The translations under genes and the position numbers were made by a program. A DNA stretch of 8,121 nt from Bacilli bacterium (GTDB lineage: Bacteria > Bacillota_I > Bacilli_A > RF39 > UBA660). A model generated the notes under the pieces. That model did not search any database. It saw only the letters and a list, made by a program, of their open reading frames with translations, and was not told where the DNA came from. Shown here piece after piece: positions 1 to 5,447 of the stretch (position 1 is its first letter; each line of letters begins with the position of its first letter). Where the stretch lies: NCBI GenBank assembly GCA_016296185.1, contig JAEDJT010000052.1, positions 1 through 8,121 on the forward strand, read 5' to 3'.

Positions 1-2
1 AT

Positions 3-656
3 AATGATAATGATAATAAAGGTTTTCAATTAAATGATGATAAATTAATAATAATTGTTATTATTGTATTTGCATTTATTATAGGTAGCTTAATAATTTC
101 ATTTATCGTAAAAGATAGTAAAAAAGAAAAAGATCCTGAACCAAAAACTTATATAAATACAGATCCTGAAATTAAAAAAGAGGAACCAGAAGAAGAACCA
201 GAAGAAAAGCCTGAAGAAAAACCTCCAGTAGTTGTAGAGAAAAAAGAAACATATAAACTTAGTTGCAAAGAGGGGGACCAATACTTTTCTTATGAAAATA
301 TATTCACTTTTAGTGAAGCAGCAAATGGTGTAACAGAATTTGAAATGATATATCATATAAATAATTATGAATTAGATAAAGAAGCATATGGTATAGAATA
401 TAAAAAAGTAATAGATTCATTTGATTTTACATTAGAAATAATAGACCACTTTAAATTAGAAAATAATGTTCCTGGAGCATATTTAAAAAATAAACAAAGA
501 AATGGAAATACATATGATGTAGATGTATTATTTGTAAAAAATGAAATAACTAATCTCGAATTATCATCTTATATATTTGATGGAACAAATAAATATACAA
601 TGGAATCAATGTATCAAATAAGAGATGAAAGACCAGAAATGTGTCAAATATCATAA
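3..656 (+). CDS. Single-pass membrane protein with Pro/Glu-rich linker and two-Cys ectodomain (5' partial)
   Basis: I do not recognise a named family. The frame is open from base 3 with no stop, so the gene starts before the window; the first internal ATG (345) lies deep inside the protein and is not its start. The visible 217 residues are an Asn/Asp-rich stretch (1-14), one membrane helix (15-36), a charged linker with repeated P-E-E units (about 60-75), and a domain with exactly two cysteines, C88 and C214, the latter three residues before the end. By the positive-inside rule, the Lys-rich stretch just after the helix would favour it being cytoplasmic, but the linker and paired cysteines suggest an exported domain in a disulfide, so the topology is open. 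The layout resembles the protein encoded at 5448-6674. An intrinsic terminator begins at its stop codon. The reading frame is secure; the function is unknown. Confidence 0.8.
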   Translation, partial: NDNDNKGFQLNDDKLIIIVIIVFAFIIGSLIISFIVKDSKKEKDPEPKTYINTDPEIKKEEPEEEPEEKPEEKPPVVVEKKETYKLSCKEGDQYFSYENIFTFSEAANGVTEFEMIYHINNYELDKEAYGIEYKKVIDSFDFTLEIIDHFKLENNVPGAYLKNKQRNGNTYDVDVLFVKNEITNLELSSYIFDGTNKYTMESMYQIRDERPEMCQIS

Positions 657-679
657 GAACCTAATGGTTCTTTTATTTT
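655..679 (+). terminator. Intrinsic terminator after the partial membrane-protein gene
   Basis: The arms AAGAACC (655-661) and GGTTCTT (666-672) form a 7-bp stem with a 4-nt loop, followed by a T-rich tail to 679. The 5' arm starts inside the TAA stop codon (654-656). Confidence 0.85.
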
Positions 680-694
680 GTTTTTAATTATATA

Positions 695-703
695 TGATAT
701 AAT
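695..703 (+). promoter_or_regulatory. Extended -10 promoter for the phospholipase-like gene
   Basis: TGATATAAT is a perfect TATAAT (698-703) with the TGN extension, lying just after the preceding terminator. No good -35 is visible at the right distance, which extended -10 promoters can tolerate. A start of transcription about 7 nt downstream, near 710, would leave a leader of only about 13 nt, with the AGGTGAT ribosome site (710-716) at the very 5' end of the mRNA. Confidence 0.55.
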
Positions 704-722
704 CATAATAGGTGATTAATAT

Positions 723-1355
723 ATGGCATCAGCAATTATCCACTTATGTGTAGCAAAAGAAATTAATAAAGTATTAAAAATGGATGAAAATACATTGTTA
801 TTAGGATCAATAGCTCCAGATATATCAAAACAACTAGGACAAACAAAAGAAATATCACACTTTCTAAATCCAGCATTAGATGATGATGTACCAATGATTG
901 ATAGATTCCTATCTAAATATAAAGAAGAATTAGTTAATCCATTTGAAATGGGATATTTCATTCATTTATTAACTGATAAATATTGGTTTAGAGACTATAT
1001 TGTTTCATACATAGAAAGATATGCAGAAGAAAAAACAACTAAAAAATTGACTTCAGCTGCATTAAAAAATTTAATATATAATGACTATACGAATATAAAT
1101 ATTGATTTAATAGATAAATATAATTTACCTTTAGATATATTTCAAAATGAATGGGAACTTCCTACAAGTAAGATAACTGAAATTCCTATGGATAGATTAG
1201 ATGTATTAATTGAAAAAATGGGTATAATAATTGAAGAAAGTAGAGAAGAAAAAACATTCTTATTTGATACTACAGATATAGAAATATTTATCGAAAACAC
1301 AGTTAAATATATAATTAAAGATATTCAAATGCTTGGTGTACTTGACAACAGATAA
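723..1355 (+). CDS. Zinc-dependent phospholipase C-like protein
   Basis: A 210-residue protein that looks like the small zinc-dependent phospholipase C (PF00882-type) hydrolases of Firmicutes. Family-like features are a His near the N-terminus (H7), the LLGSIAPD segment ending in D33, H46, and H81-x3-D85 in the segment GYFIHLLTD; these would supply metal ligands in an all-helical fold. There is no His after residue 81, so the later His pair and Glu that complete the three-zinc site in classical Bacillus cereus/Clostridium enzymes cannot be placed. No signal peptide is seen, so it is probably cytoplasmic and need not be a toxin. The start is fixed by AGGTGAT at 710-716, six bases before the ATG. 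It forms its own transcription unit with a promoter and terminator. Family membership is likely; substrate and activity are not known from the sequence. Confidence 0.75.
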   Translation: MASAIIHLCVAKEINKVLKMDENTLLLGSIAPDISKQLGQTKEISHFLNPALDDDVPMIDRFLSKYKEELVNPFEMGYFIHLLTDKYWFRDYIVSYIERYAEEKTTKKLTSAALKNLIYNDYTNINIDLIDKYNLPLDIFQNEWELPTSKITEIPMDRLDVLIEKMGIIIEESREEKTFLFDTTDIEIFIENTVKYIIKDIQMLGVLDNR

Positions 1356-1377
1356 TGTAAAATTCTGTTGTTTTTTT
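1345..1377 (+). terminator. Intrinsic terminator with the stop codon in the loop
   Basis: The arms ACAACAGA (1345-1352) and TCTGTTGT (1364-1371) pair over 8 bp around an 11-nt loop and are followed by a T run to 1377. The TAA stop codon (1353-1355) is the first triplet of the loop, so the 5' arm is coding sequence. Confidence 0.88.
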
Positions 1378-1401
1378 ACATATATTGTAAAACGAGACAA
1401 A

Positions 1402-1411
1402 ATGTATACAT
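1402..1411. repeat. 10-bp perfect palindrome ATGTATACAT
   Basis: A perfect palindrome in the 162-bp gap between the phospholipase-like and surface-protein genes, about 40 bp upstream of the predicted -35. It might be a protein-binding site, but short AT-rich palindromes arise easily by chance in this genome. Apart from this, the terminator and the promoter, I see nothing in the gap. Confidence 0.3.
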
Positions 1412-1450
1412 GACACAAAACTAATATTGAAAGAATTTATTTACGAATTA

Positions 1451-1479
1451 TTGACTGAAATACCTTAATATTATATATT
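1451..1479 (+). promoter_or_regulatory. Sigma-A-type promoter for the surface-protein gene
   Basis: TTGACT (1451-1456, five of six bases of TTGACA) and TATATT (1474-1479, five of six of TATAAT) are separated by exactly 17 bp. Transcription would start near 1486, giving a leader of about 32 nt that contains the ribosome site AGAAGGTGAT (1505-1514). This is the best two-element housekeeping promoter in the window. Confidence 0.7.
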
Positions 1480-1517
1480 TATATTAGAGTGTAAATACAA
1501 AGTAAGAAGGTGATAAG

Positions 1518-2891
1518 ATGAAGAAAAAATATATTTATAGTATGGCTTTTATTGGAATCTTATTACTGTCTCTTTTTGTTATAGGAACAGGCTATGGTTT
1601 ATATGAGGCAACAAAAGATAAAAACTCATTAACATCAACTACATTAGATTGTTTTAAAATATATTTTTCAGATACAGATACAATATATAAAACTAATATA
1701 AAATCAGTAACAAATGAAGAAGGACAATCAACAGCTCCTTCAACAATAACTGTTACTAATATATGTAAAGATTCAAAAGAATTACAACTTAGATTAAATA
1801 TATTGAATGATACAACAATTGATTCAAATGCAATGACAATAATTGCATCTGGTAATATAGAACAAAATCAAATACTATATAAAAATTTAACAAATACAAA
1901 AACAACAATGGATAATGTTAAAACTTCTAAATTAATAGGAGTTATCAACATGAAACCAGGAGAAACTGTTAGAACAAATATTAAATATTGGTTTGATGAA
2001 AGAAAAGGTATTAATATTCAACCAGATCAAGTATTATCTGCAAAATTCGAATTAATAGATACTGCATCTTCAATTAAAAATTCTTTTGGTGAATTATTAA
2101 CATCACTTGGTACTGAACAAAGTATTAATACTGGTGAAGTATCAAATAATCAAGAAGGATTAATAAAAGTGAATGATAATGAAGGTGACTCATATATTTA
2201 CAGAGGACTAGTTACTAATAACTATGTATCATTTGCTGGAGAAAAATGGAGAATAATAAGAGTTAATTCAGATAATTCTGTAAGAATAATTTTAGACTAT
2301 TCAACATCATATGCTAATTATAGTGATAATTATAATTCACAAGATTATACTGGATTCCAATACATTTATAACAATAATACTGTAGATAATAATATAAATA
2401 TTTACTTATCTAATTGGTATAGCCAAAACATAATATCAAAAGGATTAGATACATATGTAACATCATCAAATTTCTGTAATGATACAAACTATACAACAAC
2501 ATCATATCATTCATACTTTAGTGGATATGATAGATTAGTATCAAATAAAAATGCAAAATTAGCATGTGATCAAACAACTGCTGATTTTGGTGGAATTTAC
2601 AAACAAAAAGTAGGATTAATAAGTGCTGATGAAGTAGCATTAGCAGGTGGAGTATATGATATTCCTAACTATAATTATTATTTATATAACGGAGAAAACT
2701 TCTATACTTCAACACCAGCAGAATACTATAATTATCATGCATATATGTTTAGTGTAGGAGCAAATGGATCAATAGCAATAACACCAACTGATGGAAATAT
2801 AGGAATAAGACCTGTAATTAATTTATCATCAACTGTTACTGTTAGTGGATCTGGAACTGAAAATGATCCATATACTATAGATTTAGATTAA
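1518..2891 (+). CDS. Membrane-anchored or secreted two-domain surface protein
   Basis: A 457-residue exported protein. Residues 1-30 are a Lys-rich start followed by a hydrophobic helix (about 8-28) with no clear lipobox, so it is either a signal peptide or an anchor. Residues about 40-185 are beta-rich with cysteines C45 and C83 and loosely resemble the TasA/camelysin-type domains seen next to SipW-like signals; that link is tentative. Residues about 215-457 form a second module with the WRIIRVNSDNSVRII segment (254-268), cysteines C320 and C350, many Asn/Tyr residues, and the ending RPVINLSS (431-438) then GSGTENDPY. From memory, this ending and the WRIIR core recur in abundant Firmicute surface proteins of unproven function, possibly adhesins. 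No LPxTG sortase signal is present. The start is supported by AGAAGGTGAT four to five bases before the ATG region. It is transcribed alone, from its own promoter to its own terminator. Confidence 0.85.
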   Translation: MKKKYIYSMAFIGILLLSLFVIGTGYGLYEATKDKNSLTSTTLDCFKIYFSDTDTIYKTNIKSVTNEEGQSTAPSTITVTNICKDSKELQLRLNILNDTTIDSNAMTIIASGNIEQNQILYKNLTNTKTTMDNVKTSKLIGVINMKPGETVRTNIKYWFDERKGINIQPDQVLSAKFELIDTASSIKNSFGELLTSLGTEQSINTGEVSNNQEGLIKVNDNEGDSYIYRGLVTNNYVSFAGEKWRIIRVNSDNSVRIILDYSTSYANYSDNYNSQDYTGFQYIYNNNTVDNNINIYLSNWYSQNIISKGLDTYVTSSNFCNDTNYTTTSYHSYFSGYDRLVSNKNAKLACDQTTADFGGIYKQKVGLISADEVALAGGVYDIPNYNYYLYNGENFYTSTPAEYYNYHAYMFSVGANGSIAITPTDGNIGIRPVINLSSTVTVSGSGTENDPYTIDLD

Positions 2892-2920
2892 AATACTGTA
2901 TCTTATACAGTATTTTTTTT
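2891..2920 (+). terminator. Strong intrinsic terminator after the surface-protein gene
   Basis: The arms AATACTGTAT (2892-2901) and ATACAGTATT (2905-2914) form a 10-bp perfect stem with a 3-nt loop, extendable by A-T pairs. The stem runs directly into a T tract ending at 2920. That T tract also serves as the first part of the dyad at 2916-2947. Confidence 0.92.
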
Positions 2921-2947
2921 ATACATTTCGTCGAAAGTGTATAAAAA
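2916..2947. promoter_or_regulatory. Long dyad over a possible promoter of the sigma factor-spoVA operon
   Basis: The left arm TTTTTATACATTTCG (2916-2930) and the right arm CGAAA-g-TGTATAAAAA (2932-2947) are complementary over 15 pairs with one bulged G (2937) and a single central base. The right half contains TATAAA (2940-2945) and the left half TTTATA (2918-2923) at 16-bp spacing, a weak sigma-A-like pair, so the dyad would cover the whole promoter as an operator would. TGTATA (2938-2943) also resembles a SigF/SigG -35, but no matching -10 leaves room before the ribosome site at 2973-2980. No T run follows the hairpin, so it is not a terminator. The dyad is seen directly; its role is inferred. 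Confidence 0.5.
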
Positions 2948-2985
2948 TAATGATAAATGCCCTATATTCATATAAGGTGATAGCA

Positions 2986-3618
2986 ATGGAATTAGAACAA
3001 GTGATTAAATCAAATGAAAGACTGATATATAAAATAGCAAATAAATTTAATAGTTTACCAATAGAAGATTTATATCAAGCAGGAGTTATAGGCTTAATAA
3101 AAGCATATAATAATTATAAGCAAAGTATGAATGCAAAATTTACAACATATGCCTATAATTATATATTTGGTGAAATGTATGAATTAGCAAATAATACAAG
3201 AAGTATAAAACTAAATAAAGATATATTAAAAACATACAAAAAAATAGAAACAACTAAACAATTATTACAACAAAAGATGAATAGAGAACCTTCTATTCAA
3301 GAAGTATCATTATTTTTAAACATATCAGAACAATTAATATATGATATATATAATGCAACTAACTCAATAATGTCACTTGATGAAGAAGAATTAAGACCGA
3401 TATACGAAACAATACCTAGTAAAAATAATGAACATAACATTGACTTAAATGATTCAATGAATCAATTAAGTAATGAAGAAAAAAATATAATAACTCTTAG
3501 ATATTATAAAGATTTAACTCAAAATGAAACAGCGGTTATCTTAGGATTATCCCAAGCAAAAGTTTCAAGATATGAAAAAAAATCTCTTAAAAAAATGTAT
3601 AATTATTTATCTTTCTAA
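2986..3618 (+). CDS. sigF: SigF/SigG-type sporulation sigma factor
   Basis: A 210-residue sigma-70 family protein with regions 2, 3 and 4. Region 2 (about 8-76) includes the core-binding segment DLYQAGVIGLIKAYNNY (28-44) and FTTYAYNYIFGEMYE (52-66), followed by a basic SIKLNKD typical of the 2.4/3.0 boundary in SigF/SigG/SigB proteins. Region 3 is about 84-125 and includes NREPSIQEV. Region 4 is about 150-207, with a helix-turn-helix around ETAVILGLSQAKVSRYEKK. It is shorter than the roughly 255-residue Bacillus subtilis SigF: the N-terminal helices before region 2.1 are almost absent. The start at 2986 is chosen because AAGGTGAT (2973-2980) sits just before it; an upstream ATG at 2950 lies next to the dyad with no ribosome site. 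spoVAC follows after 23 bp, as spoVA follows sigF in B. subtilis, which favours SigF, although SigG cannot be excluded. No spoIIAA or spoIIAB is adjacent. Confidence 0.85.
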   Translation: MELEQVIKSNERLIYKIANKFNSLPIEDLYQAGVIGLIKAYNNYKQSMNAKFTTYAYNYIFGEMYELANNTRSIKLNKDILKTYKKIETTKQLLQQKMNREPSIQEVSLFLNISEQLIYDIYNATNSIMSLDEEELRPIYETIPSKNNEHNIDLNDSMNQLSNEEKNIITLRYYKDLTQNETAVILGLSQAKVSRYEKKSLKKMYNYLSF

Positions 3619-3630
3619 CAATATATAAAT

Positions 3631-3644
3631 AGGTGATTATATTG
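3631..3644 (+). promoter_or_regulatory. Ribosome site that fixes a TTG start for spoVAC
   Basis: AGGTGAT (3631-3637) is followed four bases later by TTG (3642-3644). The in-frame GTG at 3633 is part of the ribosome site itself and cannot be the start. The same arrangement precedes the neighbouring genes. Confidence 0.85.
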
Positions 3645-4076
3645 GATAAAATAAAATATCAAAAGTATATTGAAGAAATAACTCCCAAAACAAATAAATT
3701 AAAAAATGCATTAGTTAGTTTTTTTTCTGGAGGAATAATATCAATTATAGGATTATTATTGTTTAACATATTTAATAATTACTATAATCAAGAATTATCT
3801 ATATCATTTATGATAATAACACTTATATTTATTACTTCTGTAATTACATGTTCAGGTTTTGGAGATGAATTGTTTTCAAAATTACAGTGCGGGTTAATAA
3901 TACCTATTACAGGCTTTTCACATTCTATTACAAGTTCAATATTAGATTATAAAAAAGAAGGATTAATAACAATGGGATCAAATGCATTTAAACTTGCCGG
4001 ATCAGTTATATTGTATGGAATAACATCTAGTATAATATTTACATTAATTAAGGTGATAATAATTGACAAGTTTTAA
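3642..4076 (+). CDS. spoVAC: Stage V sporulation protein AC (SpoVAC), DPA channel subunit
   Basis: A 144-residue membrane protein, close to the usual length of about 150. In the family, SpoVA proteins take up Ca-dipicolinic acid into the forespore and release it at germination; SpoVAC is reported as a mechanosensitive-channel-like component in the inner spore membrane. After a charged N-terminus with ITPKTNKLKNA (13-23) come four hydrophobic segments, about 25-44, 52-70, 81-100 and 117-140. The hallmark is IPITGFSHSITSSILDYKKEG (start residue 87), with GSNAFKLAGSVILYG following. Translation starts at TTG behind AGGTGAT. The gene overlaps spoVAD by 14 bp, so the two are co-translated. The Asn/Ala usually found in the GFANS-like motif appears here as Ser-His, a small divergence. 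The assignment is strong from motif and gene order. Confidence 0.93.
   Translation: MDKIKYQKYIEEITPKTNKLKNALVSFFSGGIISIIGLLLFNIFNNYYNQELSISFMIITLIFITSVITCSGFGDELFSKLQCGLIIPITGFSHSITSSILDYKKEGLITMGSNAFKLAGSVILYGITSSIIFTLIKVIIIDKF
4051..4065 (+). promoter_or_regulatory. Ribosome site and TTG start of spoVAD inside spoVAC
   Basis: AGGTGAT (4051-4057) lies in the last codons of spoVAC and is followed five bases later by TTG (4063-4065). This gives a 14-bp overlap with spoVAC and suggests translational coupling. Confidence 0.8.
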
Positions 4077-5025
4077 ATATAAAAATGTTTATATAAAAGA
4101 TTATGATGTTATTACAGGTCCAGATGAATATGAAAGTAAAATAAAAGTAAGTAATTATATAAAAGATTATTATTATAATGAAAAAAACTTTATAGATGCA
4201 GAAATAAAAATGCAATCTTTTGTCTTAAACAGAATATTAAAAAGAAATAAATTAAATAATCCCCTTGTAGTAGGTGGAGATTTAATAAATCAAATTATCA
4301 TAACTAATTATAATTTAGCTAATAAAAATCTTCCATTTTTAGGATTATATAATGCATGTTCGACATTTAATGAGTCATTAATAATACTATCTAATTTTAT
4401 TGATAGAAAACTTATAACCGAAGGTATTGCAATAACATCGAGTCATAGTTTAAACGCAGAAAAACAATACAGATATCCTATAGAATATGGAAGTATAAAA
4501 AAAGAATACACAACATGTACAACAACTGGAGCAGCATGTACGTTGCTATCGGATGAGGAGAGTAATATAAAAATAGAATCAAGTACTATCGGAAAAGTAA
4601 TTGATTATGGAATAAAAGATTCAGCTAATATGGGAGCAGTTATGGCACCTAGCGCCGCAGAAACCCTTAAAGATCATTTAAAAGATTTAAAAAGAAATAT
4701 AGATTATTATGATTTAGTAGTAACAGGAGATTTAGGATTATTAGGAAGTAAAATATTTAAAAAACTAATAAAAGATGATTATGGTATTTCAATAAAAAAT
4801 TATTATGATGCATCAAGTATTATTTATAAGCAAAAACAAAATAAATATCAAGGTGGAAGTGGACCAATTGTCGTACCGCTAGTATTATTAAATAAAATAT
4901 TAAAAGAAAACTATAAAAAAATATTGATAATAGCAACAGGTTCATTACATAGTCCGATATCAATAAATCTAAAAAAAAGCATACCATCAATATCGCATGC
5001 AATCAGTATAGAGGTGACAAAATGA
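4063..5025 (+). CDS. spoVAD: Stage V sporulation protein AD (SpoVAD), DPA-binding
   Basis: A 320-residue protein, slightly shorter than the usual 335-340. SpoVAD has a thiolase/ketosynthase-like fold and binds dipicolinic acid at the inner spore membrane, working with SpoVAC and SpoVAE. Recognisable blocks in order are GGDLINQ (71-77), FLGLYNACST with C99 (92-101), TSSHSLNAEKQYRYP (125-139), a Thr-rich TTTGAAC (about 153-159), NMGAVMAPSAAET (189-201), VTGDLGLLG (220-228), GGSG (254-257), ATGSLHSP (291-298) and IPSISHAISIE (307-317). The Cys at the thiolase nucleophile-like position is kept. The segment after GGSG reads PIVVPLVLL, whereas the proteins I remember carry small residues and Cys there, a difference worth checking. 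The gene starts at TTG and overlaps spoVAE by ATGA. Confidence 0.95.
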   Translation: MTSFKYKNVYIKDYDVITGPDEYESKIKVSNYIKDYYYNEKNFIDAEIKMQSFVLNRILKRNKLNNPLVVGGDLINQIIITNYNLANKNLPFLGLYNACSTFNESLIILSNFIDRKLITEGIAITSSHSLNAEKQYRYPIEYGSIKKEYTTCTTTGAACTLLSDEESNIKIESSTIGKVIDYGIKDSANMGAVMAPSAAETLKDHLKDLKRNIDYYDLVVTGDLGLLGSKIFKKLIKDDYGISIKNYYDASSIIYKQKQNKYQGGSGPIVVPLVLLNKILKENYKKILIIATGSLHSPISINLKKSIPSISHAISIEVTK

Positions 5026-5372
5026 TATATTTAAAAACATTTATCTTATGCGGATTAATATGTTTATTAGGACAATTAATATTAGATAATACAAAGTTAA
5101 CAACAGGACATATAACATCAATTTTTGTTACCTTAGGTGCATTTTTATCTTTTATAGGAATATATAAATATTTAACAAATTTTTCACTAGTAGGTAGCTC
5201 ATTACCAATTACTTCATTTGGGAATGCGTTATATAAAGCATCTTATGAAGGATTTATAAATGATGGAATAGTAGGTATGTTTAACAACATATTATCTACC
5301 ACAAGTAGTGGTATTAGTAGTGCAATATTTTTTGGATTTATAGTATCATGTATGTTTAAAGCAAGAGATTAA
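5022..5372 (+). CDS. spoVAE: Stage V sporulation protein AE (SpoVAE/AEb), membrane subunit
   Basis: A 116-residue, almost wholly hydrophobic protein of normal SpoVAEb length, and a paralogue of SpoVAC. Family hallmarks are GLICLLGQLILDNTKLTTGH (11-30), a Gly/Phe-rich second helix, LPITSFGNALYKASYEGF (61-78; compare IPITGFSHSI in SpoVAC), and a final helix ending in a short MFKARD tail. It sits in the inner spore membrane with SpoVAC and SpoVAD for DPA transport. The start ATG at 5022 overlaps the spoVAD stop as ATGA and has AGGTGAC (5012-5018) three bases upstream. It is the last gene of the sigF-spoVACDE operon; spoVAA, spoVAB, spoVAEa and spoVAF are absent here, as in several Clostridia. 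Confidence 0.93.
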   Translation: MIYLKTFILCGLICLLGQLILDNTKLTTGHITSIFVTLGAFLSFIGIYKYLTNFSLVGSSLPITSFGNALYKASYEGFINDGIVGMFNNILSTTSSGISSAIFFGFIVSCMFKARD

Positions 5373-5386
5373 TATCTTGTTTTTTT
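5361..5386 (+). terminator. Intrinsic terminator of the sigF-spoVA operon
   Basis: GCAAGA (5361-5366) pairs with TCTTGT (5375-5380) to give 6 pairs including a G-U, and is followed by a T run to 5386. The spoVAE stop TAA (5370-5372) is in the loop. The stem is the weakest of the terminators here. Confidence 0.7.
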
Positions 5387-5391
5387 ATGTC

Positions 5392-5420
5392 TTTAAAAGT
5401 GTATAATTATTTGCTATAAT
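5392..5420 (+). promoter_or_regulatory. Promoter of the membrane protein-scpAB operon
   Basis: TTTAAA (5392-5397) and a perfect TATAAT (5415-5420) are separated by 17 bp, with a TGC extension (5412-5414) just before the -10. Transcription would start near 5427. The 11-mer AAAGTGTATAA lies between the two elements (5396-5406) and also occurs in the sigma-factor dyad at 2934-2944. Confidence 0.65.
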
Positions 5421-5447
5421 ATAATATGAAAGAATGAAGGGATATAG

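Noticed and set aside
99..356. Minus-strand open frame rich in Phe and Tyr
   Set aside because: It is opposite the Lys/Glu-rich coding region of the partial membrane protein; the composition is the complement of GAA/AAA codons, and there is no ribosome site.
716..961. Minus-strand open frame over the start of the phospholipase-like gene
   Set aside because: A shadow of a well-supported gene with family motifs on the + strand; it has no family resemblance of its own.
2939..2967. SigF/SigG-type promoter (GTATA with CCTATAT 17 bp later)
   Set aside because: The -10 matches the consensus poorly and would start the RNA at the ribosome site, leaving no usable leader.
2950..2985. Upstream ATG adding 12 residues to the sigma factor
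   Set aside because: The extra residues do not resemble sigma N-termini and no ribosome site precedes the ATG, while AAGGTGAT sits correctly before the ATG at 2986.
4820..5002. Minus-strand 60-residue open frame
   Set aside because: It lies wholly within spoVAD, whose conserved blocks continue through this stretch.
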